Shown: positions 24,872 to 32,762, counted from the stretch's first letter. The stretch: 40,301 bases of DNA from Blautia sp. (GCA_026169535.1 JAPFCU010000025.1:1-40301); one strand, 5' to 3'. Translations and numbers: made by a program. Notes: generated by a model from the sequence alone, not told the origin.

Positions 24872-26269
24872 ATGAAAAATAAAGAAGTAAAAGGAATTCT
24901 GGCTCTTGTTGTCGTGACCGCGCTTTCTTTTGGCGTGATCATTGGTTCAAGATCCCTGGCCATCAGCGCAGGCGGCGATTCTGCTGCTCAGAGTACAGAA
25001 GCTCTAGAGGAGCTTGATGTAAGCGGCGCAGAAAATATTGAAAAAGCATCCAAAACCGCTGACGGCTATCTGGTTACCGTACGAGCTAAAGGATATGTAG
25101 GCGACATCGTAATGGATGTGGCTTTTGACGAATCCGCCTCTAAGATCACCAGCGTTCAGGTCATTGAACAGGCTGAGACAGATGGGCTTGGCTCAAAAAT
25201 CGCGGAAGCTGAGTTCCTGGATCAGTTCAAAGGGGTTGAAGCGCCTGTTTATCTTCCGGGCATGGATGTTTCCGCAGGAACTGACAGTGCGGAAGAAGAG
25301 GCAGCTCTGGAAGAATCTGAAGATCTCAGCGTCCTTGAGGGAGCCTCCCTTGCAGACGGCACCTATGAGGCAAAAACAGAAGCCCCGGATTCCAACGGAT
25401 TTATTGATGTTGTTACACTCACTGTAAAGGACGGCGCTATTACAGAAGCAAACTGGGATGCAGTGACCGAAGACGGCAGCAAAAAAAGTATCATGTCCGA
25501 AAACGGTGAGTACACCATGACGGAAGACGGACTTACCTGGAAAGAACAGGCTGAGGCTCTTGCTTCCGCTCTGATTGAAAATCAGTCCCTTACCTTCCTG
25601 AACACAGATGCAGAAGGCAAAACCGATGCTGTTTCCGGTGTCAGCATTTCTGTAAACAGCTTTATTGATCTGGCAGCACAGTGTATGAAACAGGCCGCAG
25701 GTCTGGAAACTGCCCCGGCAGATCCTTTTGCCGGTGCTGTTCTTACAGATGGTACCTATGAAGCAACAACAGAAGCTCCGGATTCCAATGGATTCACTGA
25801 TGTAGTCACTCTTACTGTAAAAGACGGTTCTATTACAGAAGCAAGCTGGGATGCAGTGACCGAAGACGGCAGCAAAAAAAGCATCATGTCTGAAAACGGC
25901 GAGTACACTATGACTGAAGACGGACTTACCTGGAAAGAACAGGCTGAGGCTCTTGCTTCCGCTCTGATCGAGAACCAGTCTCTTTCCTTCCTGAATACAG
26001 ACGCAGAAGGCAAGACTGACGCTGTTTCCGGCGTAAGCATTTCCGTAAACGGCTTTATCGATCTGGCAACCAAATGTCTGGAAGAGGCTTCCGGCATTCA
26101 GGCTTCCCAGCCGGAAACAGAAGAAGCTCCGGAAGAAGAAGCTGCTTCTGAGAAAACTGCAGATATGGCCGGAACTGAGATCGACGCTGTCTCCGGCGCT
26201 ACCATGTCCTCTACCGCAGCAGTAACCGGCATTAATGAAGCATATGATTTCTTACAGACAGTGAAATAA
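24872..26269 (+). CDS. rnfG: RnfG-like FMN-binding protein with two tandem inserted modules
   Basis: 465 aa, more than twice the usual ~190-220 aa of RnfG. Residues 6-29 form the membrane anchor. Residues ~60-125 (YLVTVRAKGYVGDIVMDVAFD to GLGSKIAEAEFLDQFKGV) are the first part of the RnfG FMN_bind fold. Its last part (TEIDAVSGATMSSTAAVTGINEAYDFL) comes only at 436-461, with FMN-acceptor T444. Between them lie two ~116-residue FMN_bind-like modules (162-277 and 293-408), about 90% identical, period 131 residues. Each ends TDAVSGVSISVN, with Ser replacing the acceptor Thr (S258, S389). The second of the two is followed by an acidic linker. Start has a GGAGGA site. Confidence 0.9.
   Translation: MKNKEVKGILALVVVTALSFGVIIGSRSLAISAGGDSAAQSTEALEELDVSGAENIEKASKTADGYLVTVRAKGYVGDIVMDVAFDESASKITSVQVIEQAETDGLGSKIAEAEFLDQFKGVEAPVYLPGMDVSAGTDSAEEEAALEESEDLSVLEGASLADGTYEAKTEAPDSNGFIDVVTLTVKDGAITEANWDAVTEDGSKKSIMSENGEYTMTEDGLTWKEQAEALASALIENQSLTFLNTDAEGKTDAVSGVSISVNSFIDLAAQCMKQAAGLETAPADPFAGAVLTDGTYEATTEAPDSNGFTDVVTLTVKDGSITEASWDAVTEDGSKKSIMSENGEYTMTEDGLTWKEQAEALASALIENQSLSFLNTDAEGKTDAVSGVSISVNGFIDLATKCLEEASGIQASQPETEEAPEEEAASEKTADMAGTEIDAVSGATMSSTAAVTGINEAYDFLQTVK
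25355..26095 (+). repeat. 393-bp-period in-frame tandem duplication inside rnfG
   Basis: The two module-coding stretches begin near 25355 and 25748. The central part (WDAVTEDGSKKS to ALIENQS) is protein-identical and differs by only a few synonymous changes, while the ends have diverged more. This pattern suggests an older duplication with later homogenisation. Confidence 0.85.
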
Positions 26270-26287
26270 GAAAACGGAGGTTTCAAT

Positions 26288-27055
26288 ATGAAGTTAAGAT
26301 ATCCGGCAGAAGCCTTTGCTCTGGGGATCGTTCTTTTTTCCGCAGGCATGAAGGAAGCCTTTGCAGCCGGGATCCTGGTGATCTTCACTTCTGTATTTGC
26401 AGAACTTTTGAAGAATCTTCTGGAAAAGGCAGTTCCCACATGGAGCCTGAAGCTCTGTGTCTACATTGCCTCCGGTTCTGTCTGCGCTTCCGCTTTTCTT
26501 GCAGGCTTTGCGGTTCTGGGAACTGTTCTTACTACAGAACTGTGGAGCATGGTCTTTATCGTAGGACTTCTCTGCGGAAAACATGCACTTTCCGGAAATA
26601 CAGACGGTGAATATGGCGAACTCCTTCTGGAATCCGCCTTTGTCTGGGGACTGTGGATCCTGTTTACTGTTTTCCGCGAATTTCTGGGCAGCGGAAGCAT
26701 CTTCGGAAATACCGTCTTTACGGCAGCATTCCAGTCCAAAGCCTTCCTGAATACCACCTTTGCATTCATGGAGGCGGGACTTGTCCTTGCATCCGTAAAC
26801 GGAATCCTGAAAAAAGACTGCAAAGGAATGAACAGCCTGTTCCCTGTAGTTCCCGCCATGTTTCTTTTTCATCCCTTTACAGTAGAAAGCTTTGCAGGGA
26901 TTCCGGGAACCATATGGGTGATCGCTGTTCCCCTTCTTCTGTTCCTTTCCGTAAAGCAGACTTTAAAATTTGCCCGTACCGGAAAATTCTTCCGTGGGCT
27001 TCCTGTAGATATGCTGGCAGCAGGATTCATTTATATGATCCTGAGCATCTACTGA
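26288..27055 (+). CDS. RnfE/RnfA (NqrD/E)-family membrane subunit, divergent
   Basis: 255-aa polytopic membrane protein. The recognisable core is VFIVGLLCGKHALSG then FREFLGSGSIFGN (residues ~88-141), matching the VNCxxLGRAEA and IREILGSGTLFG region of RnfE. In true RnfA/E pairs each subunit gives two cysteines to a shared membrane [2Fe-2S] cluster. Here the first-helix position reads LGIVL rather than LGLCP, so that cysteine is missing, and C96 is shifted relative to the second one. A C-terminal ~55-residue extension with one or two extra helices is unusual. No RnfA or RnfB follows; a terminator does. Last gene of the operon, with a CGGAGG site. Confidence 0.78.
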   Translation: MKLRYPAEAFALGIVLFSAGMKEAFAAGILVIFTSVFAELLKNLLEKAVPTWSLKLCVYIASGSVCASAFLAGFAVLGTVLTTELWSMVFIVGLLCGKHALSGNTDGEYGELLLESAFVWGLWILFTVFREFLGSGSIFGNTVFTAAFQSKAFLNTTFAFMEAGLVLASVNGILKKDCKGMNSLFPVVPAMFLFHPFTVESFAGIPGTIWVIAVPLLLFLSVKQTLKFARTGKFFRGLPVDMLAAGFIYMILSIY

Positions 27056-27062
27056 TCTTTTC

Positions 27063-27095
27063 AACGGCATGGCCTCTGGGCTGTGCCGTTTTTTA
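27063..27095 (+). terminator. Terminator of the Rnf-like operon
   Basis: AACGGCA (27063-27069) pairs with TGCCGTT (27084-27090), with inner GGCC/GGC pairing and a T6 tract. It lies immediately after the last gene, so the operon ends without rnfA or rnfB. Confidence 0.88.
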
Positions 27096-27119
27096 TACCA
27101 TTTTTTATATAAATTTTAT

Positions 27120-27148
27120 TTGACAAAGTATATGCGCGATGCTATAAT
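27120..27148 (+). promoter_or_regulatory. Consensus sigma-A promoter of the FUSC-family gene
   Basis: TTGACA (27120-27125), 17-base spacer, TATAAT (27143-27148): a full match to both consensus hexamers, predicting strong expression. Confidence 0.9.
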
Positions 27149-27183
27149 TCCTCCCCGATATCTCAACCGAAAGGAGCGTTTCT

Positions 27184-28233
27184 ATGACATTTTATCAGGA
27201 GCTGCAGCTGAACCAGCAGGGTTCTAAGGCAATCATCAAAGCTTCATCCACCACTGACGAAAAGCTGCGCCATATTTCTATTTATCTGTTCAAGATTCTC
27301 ATTACCATGGTCTTCTGCATGGCCTTTGTAATGGGCTACAGCAAAATCTTCGGAGACGAAAACAGTATCGTAGGCGTTATTGTTCTTCTTTGTATCATGG
27401 TCTTCCGGTATGCCGATTTCGGAATGCAGATGCCAGGATCTCTGGCATCCCTTGCCATTATTTTCAGTATTCTTGCATTTGGACCCAGACTGGCAAACGC
27501 CGCCGGACTTTTTGGAGAACTGGTCATCAACGCTGGTTGCATCTTTGCCCTTCTGCTTTTGGGCTGTCATAATGTTATGATGGCAAATCATTCCACTCTT
27601 GTTCTTGGCTATCTCCTGCTTTACGGCTATGATACCACAGGAGAAACTTACCTGATGAGACTGGCTGCCATAGGAGCAGGCGCTGTTCTGACTGCACTTG
27701 TCTTTTACAGAAACCACCGAAAACTAAGCTACAAAAGAAAACTCCGTGATGTTATAAAAGAGTTCCGACTGACTTCTCTTCGGACACGCTGGCAGCTGAC
27801 CGTAACCTTCGGTGTTTCCACTGCTGTTTTTCTCGGGGGACTTTTTCATATTCCAAGAACTATGTGGATCGGAATTGCTGCCATGTCCGTACTTCTTCCT
27901 TTCCGCACAGATATGAAGGAACGAGTCAAAGGACGTATTCCCGGAAATATTATCGGCGCAGTGGTCTTCCTTGGCATCTGCCTGTTCCTTCCTGCCTCTG
28001 TCTTTCCTTATATCGGTGTAATCGGAGGCATCGGCGTGGGTCTTTCCGCTACCTATCAGTGGCAGGCAGTATTTAATTCTCTGGGCGCTATGGCAATCGC
28101 CACCAGTATTCTGGGACTTCCCGGAGCTATCCTTTTCCGCATCGCCAACAACCTTCTGGGTTCTGTCTATGGACAGGCTTTTGAAAAAATATCCAGCCGG
28201 TTGCTTGACCGAATCACTTCTGCTCAGGCCTGA
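27184..28233 (+). CDS. FUSC-family inner membrane protein
   Basis: 349 aa. Two blocks of hydrophobic helices (about 34-165 and 205-310) are separated by a basic cytoplasmic linker (YRNHRKLSYKRKLRDVIKEFRLTSLRTRWQL). The second block opens with LTVTFGVSTAVFLGGLFHIPRTMWIGIAAMSVLLP, the typical FUSC (fusaric-acid-resistance/aromatic acid exporter-like) motif. The AAAGGAGCG site and a perfect promoter suggest constitutive, strong expression as a single gene, closed by two terminators. The family includes exporters of aromatic compounds, but the substrate here is not known. Confidence 0.85.
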   Translation: MTFYQELQLNQQGSKAIIKASSTTDEKLRHISIYLFKILITMVFCMAFVMGYSKIFGDENSIVGVIVLLCIMVFRYADFGMQMPGSLASLAIIFSILAFGPRLANAAGLFGELVINAGCIFALLLLGCHNVMMANHSTLVLGYLLLYGYDTTGETYLMRLAAIGAGAVLTALVFYRNHRKLSYKRKLRDVIKEFRLTSLRTRWQLTVTFGVSTAVFLGGLFHIPRTMWIGIAAMSVLLPFRTDMKERVKGRIPGNIIGAVVFLGICLFLPASVFPYIGVIGGIGVGLSATYQWQAVFNSLGAMAIATSILGLPGAILFRIANNLLGSVYGQAFEKISSRLLDRITSAQA

Positions 28234-28253
28234 TCTTCTTTTTCCGGCATCAT

Positions 28254-28305
28254 AAAAAGCCACAGCTTCTGACATTTTCGTAATGTTGGAAACTATGGCT
28301 TTTTC
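28254..28305. terminator. Bidirectional terminator after the FUSC gene
   Basis: AAAAAGCCACAG pairs with CTATGGCTTTTT with one mismatch, an inner ACATT/AATGT stem and T-runs on both strands. It serves the FUSC gene on the plus strand and the BFD-like gene on the minus strand. Confidence 0.85.
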
Positions 28306-28316
28306 TTATTCATAAT

Positions 28317-28347
28317 ATCTGTGCTATACAAAAAACACAGATTTTTT
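28317..28347 (+). terminator. Second plus-strand terminator
   Basis: ATCTGTG (28317-28323) pairs with CACAGAT (28336-28342) and is followed by T6. It backs up the previous terminator against read-through into the minus-strand genes. Confidence 0.7.
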
Positions 28348-28532
28348 CAGGCATTTTCCTCCAAAATATCCCTCACCAGGCAGCGGATAAAATCTCTGCA
28401 TTTTCCGCATCCTGTACCAAATCCGGTAGCCTTCTGAACTTCATCAAAATCTTTTGCACCTGCCTTGATGGCATCTTCTATCATTCCATACGTAATATTC
28501 TTACAATGACATGCTTCTTTTTTTCGATTCAT
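28347..28532 (-). CDS. Stand-alone BFD-like [2Fe-2S] protein
   Basis: 61 aa, cytosolic. The bacterioferritin-associated-ferredoxin-like fold is indicated by cluster ligands C8 and C10 (ACHCKN), the helix ITYGMIEDAIKAGAKDFDEVQKATGFG and C42, C45 in GTGCGKC. It is usually part of larger redox enzymes (nitrite reductase, NifU, glycerol-3-phosphate dehydrogenases) or stands alone as Bfd. Here it is free-standing, 33 bases after rfbF, so it may be cotranscribed with it. An AGAGAGGA site precedes the ATG. Partner unknown. Confidence 0.9.
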   Translation of the reverse strand: MNRKKEACHCKNITYGMIEDAIKAGAKDFDEVQKATGFGTGCGKCRDFIRCLVRDILEENA

Positions 28533-28565
28533 AGAGTATCCTCTCTTTCTGATTTATATTATCAT

Positions 28566-29342
28566 TTATTCCCATACCTTCCAGGGTGCATTTCCTTTCT
28601 GCCACAGCTCTTCCAGATAATTCTTCTCCCGGAGCGTATCCATGCACTGCCAGAATCCTTTATGACGGTATGCATTCAACTGTCCGCTGCGGGCTGCCTC
28701 TACAAGCGGTTCCTTCTCAAACACTGTGGAATCTCCCTCTATCAGATCCATAATCTCCGGTTCAAGTACCATAAATCCGGCATTGATCCAGCCTCCGTCC
28801 TCTTTTTTCTTCTCTTTGAAATTTGTAATAGTTCCATCCTCGCAGATATCAAGAATTCCAAAGCGTCCTCCCGGCTGAGCAGCGGTGATTGTTGCCATTT
28901 TGCCATGAGATCTATGATAGTCCAGAAGTTCTTTTATATTCACATCCGCCACGCCATCCCCGTAGGTCAGCATAAAGGTATCTCCATCCAGATATTCTCT
29001 CACCCTCTTGATGCGGCCTCCTGTCATGGTGTACAAGCCTGTATCCACAAGCGTAACTTTCCAGGGTTCCAGGGTATTGTTATGGACGATCATTTTGTTT
29101 TCCTGCGTAAAATCAAAGGTAATATTGCTGTTATGCAGATAGTAATCTGCAAACCATTCTTTGATCACATGCTGCTTATAACCGCAGCAGATCACAAACT
29201 CATTAAATCCATAATGAGAATACATTTTCATAATATGCCATAAAATAGGCTTTTCTCCGATCTCGATCATTGGCTTAGGCTTCAGATGACTTTCTTCACT
29301 GATCCTTGTTCCAAATCCTCCTGCCAGAATAACAACCTTCAT
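28566..29342 (-). CDS. rfbF: Glucose-1-phosphate cytidylyltransferase
   Basis: 258-aa nucleotidyltransferase making CDP-glucose from CTP and glucose 1-phosphate, the first step to CDP-linked 3,6-dideoxyhexoses and related sugars. Nucleotide-binding signature VVILAGGFGTRISEESHLKPKPMIEIG, then ILWHIMKMYSHYGFNEFVICCGYK, TYGDGVADVNI (metal Asp) and GWINAGFMVLEPEI. Length is typical. The usual partner genes rfbG and rfbH are not in this window, so it is an orphan here. A weak TTGGAGAA ribosome-binding site precedes the start. Confidence 0.94.
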   Translation of the reverse strand: MKVVILAGGFGTRISEESHLKPKPMIEIGEKPILWHIMKMYSHYGFNEFVICCGYKQHVIKEWFADYYLHNSNITFDFTQENKMIVHNNTLEPWKVTLVDTGLYTMTGGRIKRVREYLDGDTFMLTYGDGVADVNIKELLDYHRSHGKMATITAAQPGGRFGILDICEDGTITNFKEKKKEDGGWINAGFMVLEPEIMDLIEGDSTVFEKEPLVEAARSGQLNAYRHKGFWQCMDTLREKNYLEELWQKGNAPWKVWE

Positions 29343-29442
29343 AATATATTCTCCAATCTTCCTTTATTTCTATCTGTCTGATCTTCATGTCCTTTTCATT
29401 CTAATACAAATACCTCCAAAAGAAAACCCCAAAAGATAAAAA

Positions 29443-29491
29443 GCCATACAGCCGGCCGGGAAATCATCTGTTTCCCAACCGACCATACGGC
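29443..29491 (-). terminator. Long-stem terminator after the radical SAM gene
   Basis: A 21-bp stem (29443-29463 with 29471-29491, several wobble pairs) has a seven-base loop and is followed on the minus strand by TTTTTATCTTTT. A second smaller hairpin (CTGTCAG/CTGACAG, 29504-29530) lies just before it. Confidence 0.85.
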
Positions 29492-29536
29492 TGTTAAAAT
29501 ATCCTGTCAGGGTTCTGATCTTCTGACAGCTTCATT

Positions 29537-30922
29537 TTATCGTATCTTTGCAGCTTTTTTTGCCTGGGTTTCTTCCCACAGTCTGTCTGCTTCAGGTGTC
29601 CACTGCTTAGCATAGGCGGTACACTTTCCACAGAGGTGCTCTGCTGTTTCCGGAGACTGCAGGTCTGTAGAATGTGCTCCGGATTCTTTTACCAGTTTCT
29701 GAAGGATTTCCGGATTTTCCAGCATCGGACAGGGACGAAGCATATTTTCATTAAACGGCTGATTATTATGATATGCCATGAATAATGGCTGCTTCAAAAT
29801 CTCAAGGATTGTATTTTCCCGGATATTTCCATTGGAATAGTGAATGAATACACAAGGTTCCGCATCTCCATTGGCATTAATATGGAAGTAATTTCTGCCT
29901 CCTGCAATGCATCCTCCAACAAACTCTCCATCATTCTGGAAATCCATGGTGAACAATCCCGGTCCGTGTTCCATGTTTCGAATCTCTCTTACTCTGTCAT
30001 GCATATAAACTCTCTGTTCTGCTGTTGGAAGAAGTTCCAGAGAAGCATCGTTTCCAACCGGCATATAATGAAAATACAGAGAATAGCGACATCCCTTTTC
30101 TACCAGCATGTTTACAAATTCATCACTGGTCACACTGTCAATATTCTGGCTGGTATAACAAATAGAAGTTCCAAAAACAAGTCCGTTCTCTTTCAAAAGC
30201 TCCATGGCATGCATCACCTTGCCGTAAACGCCCTCTCCACGCCGCAGGTCGTTGACTTCCGGCTTCCCTTCCAGGCTAAGAGCCAGAAACAGGTTCCCCA
30301 CTTCCTGCATCTGATGACAAAGTTCTTCATCTACGAGAGTTCCGTTGGTATATGCAAAAAACACACAGTCGTTATGTTTTTTGCAGAGAGCGATCACGTC
30401 TTTCTTACGTACCATCGGTTCTCCGCCCGTCAGCATATAAAAATAAACACCCAGCTCTTTACTCTGAGTAATAACAGAATCCATTTCCTCAAAAGTAAGA
30501 TTCAACTTGTTTCCGTATTCAGCAGCCCAGCATCCCGTACAATGAAGATTGCAGGCGCTGGTGGGATCCATAAGAATAATCCAGGGGATATTGCAGTTAT
30601 GTACTTTTCGCATTTCACGAATGGTTTTTGTTCCATGATAAAAAGCCTCGTATCCCAGATTCAGAAGAGTTGTCTTCAGGACATTGGGATGGAGTTCATC
30701 CACCATAGAACTCACATAGCGGTTCAATGTGTATTCCGGATTTAAAGTGACCCGTCTTAAATACTCCCAGTCAATGCCAAGGTTAAAATCATTCATATAT
30801 TTTTCCGCAGTATCAAGAATTTTTTCATAAGCCCCCTGACGGTCTTTGCTGATCTGACTCAGCTCATGCTCTATGACTCCTGAAAAAACTTTTCTTCCTG
30901 CTGCATGTGCGATTTTATTCAT
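29537..30922 (-). CDS. Radical SAM protein with SPASM-like C-terminal domain
   Basis: 461 aa. After a ~115-residue helical N-terminal region, MDPTSACNLHCTGCWAAEYG holds the CxxxCxxC cluster of radical SAM enzymes, and LTGGEPMVRKKDV the GGEP motif. A C-terminal auxiliary-cluster (SPASM-like) region follows: GGCIAGGRNYFHINANGDAEPCVFIHYSNGNI, RPCPML and HLCGKCTAYAKQW. Homologous proteins are widespread in Lachnospiraceae with no assigned substrate that I can name. No peptide substrate gene is seen beside it. The N-terminal helical region sets it apart from typical peptide-maturing SPASM proteins. Confidence 0.88.
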   Translation of the reverse strand: MNKIAHAAGRKVFSGVIEHELSQISKDRQGAYEKILDTAEKYMNDFNLGIDWEYLRRVTLNPEYTLNRYVSSMVDELHPNVLKTTLLNLGYEAFYHGTKTIREMRKVHNCNIPWIILMDPTSACNLHCTGCWAAEYGNKLNLTFEEMDSVITQSKELGVYFYMLTGGEPMVRKKDVIALCKKHNDCVFFAYTNGTLVDEELCHQMQEVGNLFLALSLEGKPEVNDLRRGEGVYGKVMHAMELLKENGLVFGTSICYTSQNIDSVTSDEFVNMLVEKGCRYSLYFHYMPVGNDASLELLPTAEQRVYMHDRVREIRNMEHGPGLFTMDFQNDGEFVGGCIAGGRNYFHINANGDAEPCVFIHYSNGNIRENTILEILKQPLFMAYHNNQPFNENMLRPCPMLENPEILQKLVKESGAHSTDLQSPETAEHLCGKCTAYAKQWTPEADRLWEETQAKKAAKIR

Positions 30923-31042
30923 CTGTAATTCCTCCCTGTAATGTACGCTTCCAAAACGATACCAGATTTTACTTATTGATCAGTATAGTTTCCATTATAG
31001 GCAGAAATGCTCTTTTTTCCATAAACAAAAACAGAACGGTGT

Positions 31043-31837
31043 TTAGTTTTTTATCATTCCCGGCATTTTGTCTAATTTCTTTAATTCATCGAAAGGAATA
31101 ACTCCCCCAAAAAGATCCAGGGCGCTTCCTACCGTAACATCCAGCAATCCCTGTCCATAAATGTCTAAAAGCCGGATATCCTCCATACTTCCTACTCCAC
31201 CTGCATAGGTAACCGGTTTTTCTCCATATTCAGCAAGAAGCTCTACAAGATTTTTCTCTATGCCATTGGCCTTTCCTTCTACGTCTACTGCATGGATCAA
31301 AAACTCATCACAATGATTTCCAAGCTCCCGCAGCTTTTCCGGTGTCACTTCTACATCTGTGAATTTCTGCCAGCGATCTGTAACGATATAATACGCACCA
31401 TCCTTTTTCCGGCAGCTAAGATCCAGAACAAGATGCTCTTTTCCTACTTCACTTTTCATTTTTTCCAGATTTTCCCAGCACAGTCTCCCATCTCGAAACA
31501 CATATGAGGTTACGATCACATGGCTTGCCCCTGCATCCAGATACTGCTGTGCATTGTCCGGGCATACCCCTCCTCCAATCTGAAGACCTCCCGGAAACGC
31601 TTTCAGAGCCTTTAACGCCTGTTTCCTTGTATCTTCAAAATACGGAGAACTCTTCGAATTCAAAAGGATCACATGTCCTCCTCGGAGATTAGTTTCTCTG
31701 TAAAGAGATGCATAAAAAGCAGCATCCTGTTCCGAAACATAATTTTCACGCGCCTGATCTCCGGCATCTTTAAGGCTTCCTCCTACAATCTGCTTCACTT
31801 TTCCATTATGTATGTCAATACATGGACGAAATCGCAT
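31043..31837 (-). CDS. hisA: Phosphoribosylformimino-AICAR ribotide isomerase, eukaryotic (His6) type
   Basis: 264-aa TIM-barrel isomerase of histidine biosynthesis (ProFAR to PRFAR). The sequence follows the yeast His6 pattern rather than the common bacterial HisA: FRPCIDIHNGKVKQIVGGSLKD, HVILLNS, LQIGGGVCPDNAQQYLDAGASHVIVTSYVF, LVLDLSCRKKDG, FLIHAVDVEGKANGIEK, PVTYAGGVGSMEDI, and DVTVGSALDLFGG. The start is ATG 31837 with an AGGAGGG site; the longer frame from 31972 looks like leader sequence. It stands alone with no other his gene in the window. Confidence 0.9.
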   Translation of the reverse strand: MRFRPCIDIHNGKVKQIVGGSLKDAGDQARENYVSEQDAAFYASLYRETNLRGGHVILLNSKSSPYFEDTRKQALKALKAFPGGLQIGGGVCPDNAQQYLDAGASHVIVTSYVFRDGRLCWENLEKMKSEVGKEHLVLDLSCRKKDGAYYIVTDRWQKFTDVEVTPEKLRELGNHCDEFLIHAVDVEGKANGIEKNLVELLAEYGEKPVTYAGGVGSMEDIRLLDIYGQGLLDVTVGSALDLFGGVIPFDELKKLDKMPGMIKN

Positions 31838-31986
31838 CCTGCTCCCTCCTCTTCTTTCCCGACAACTGTCTGACGGTACTTTCTCCTGTACAAAACATGC
31901 CGCATACGCAGATGGAAAAAGCTTCTGAAAATCCAGCTTTTTCCTGTATGCAGTATCCGGCAATGCCAACATGATCCTTTTATATT

Positions 31987-32026
31987 CAGCATTCCCGGTA
32001 TCCTGTATAAAATTACCAGTATGCTG
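31987..32026. repeat. Imperfect inverted repeat upstream of hisA
   Basis: CAGCAT (31987-31992) with ATGCTG (32021-32026) and inner GGTA/TACC arms form an interrupted hairpin. The 278 bases between hisA and the lipoprotein gene otherwise show no gene. It could be a weak terminator for the lipoprotein gene or a leader structure. Confidence 0.4.
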
Positions 32027-32115
32027 ATATCATATTATGATTTTATTCCCTGTGCAACTTTATTTTGTTGTATCAGGTCACAAAAATTTCTCCTGTTATC
32101 TGTTCACAACAGCTT

Positions 32116-32592
32116 TTATCTTCCTTCTGCTGCATTGTCTACAGCATCTCCCATATCTTTTACTGCATTCCCTACTCCATCTCCCAGATCTTTTACGCTG
32201 TTGCCGATTTCACCGGAAATGGTATCGTCATTTCTGTCAGTATTCTTATTTTCATCCATCGTGTCTTCTGTACTGCCATCTGTGTTGTCTCCGGCAATTG
32301 TATTGTCATCCGCGGCATTATTTTCGGAGGCTGCATTACCATCGGCTGTATCTTCATTGTCATTTGCCGCATTTTCATTTACTGTATCGTTTCCTTCCAT
32401 ATCATTTGCAATATCTCTGTTGGAGTCCTCCTGTTTTCTGTCTCCCCGATCTGCACTGTCAGAATTCCCCTTATTGTCTGTCATGGTTCCTGATTCATCT
32501 GCATTATTATCTGTGTTTTCTCCGCAGGCTGTAAATGCCCCCAGGGCAAGCACCAGCATCATACCTGTCATAATCTTTTTTAAATTTTTCAT
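32116..32592 (-). CDS. Low-complexity Asn/Asp-rich lipoprotein
   Basis: 158 aa. A lipoprotein signal peptide (KKIMTGMMLVLALGAFTAC, lipid-anchored C23) precedes an unstructured acidic stretch rich in Asn, Asp, Glu and Thr (ENTDNNADESGTMTDNKG and onwards). The tail GNSVKDLGDGVGNAVKDMGDAVDNAA is a repeated amphipathic helix. I chose ATG 32592 because AAGGAGACGG precedes it and the signal peptide starts there. Surface-exposed on the membrane outer face. No enzymatic domain is seen; function unknown. The tail resembles short repeat helices found in other clostridial lipoproteins. Confidence 0.75.
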   Translation of the reverse strand: MKNLKKIMTGMMLVLALGAFTACGENTDNNADESGTMTDNKGNSDSADRGDRKQEDSNRDIANDMEGNDTVNENAANDNEDTADGNAASENNAADDNTIAGDNTDGSTEDTMDENKNTDRNDDTISGEIGNSVKDLGDGVGNAVKDMGDAVDNAAEGR

Positions 32593-32621
32593 ATTGGTCC
32601 GTCTCCTTTTCTTGGATTTTC

Positions 32622-32636
32622 TATCTGATACAGATA
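32622..32636. promoter_or_regulatory. 15-bp palindrome upstream of the lipoprotein gene
   Basis: TATCTG-ATA-CAGATA, about 30 bases before the start codon. It could be an operator. No factor is recognised. Confidence 0.35.
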
Positions 32637-32762
32637 ATATGTGCAGTTTGCAAAATAATATCAAAGGAAATTTTTTCCAGACAGTAACTTTATACTCCTT
32701 CTATTTTATGTTATCAGGGCGGGCGGATTTCTATTGAACTGGTATCCGCTTGCAGGTGCAAA

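Noticed and set aside
32021..32737. 238-codon plus-strand frame rich in Ser, Pro and Leu
   Set aside because: Antisense of the low-complexity lipoprotein gene; the repetitive composition is a mirror of that gene.
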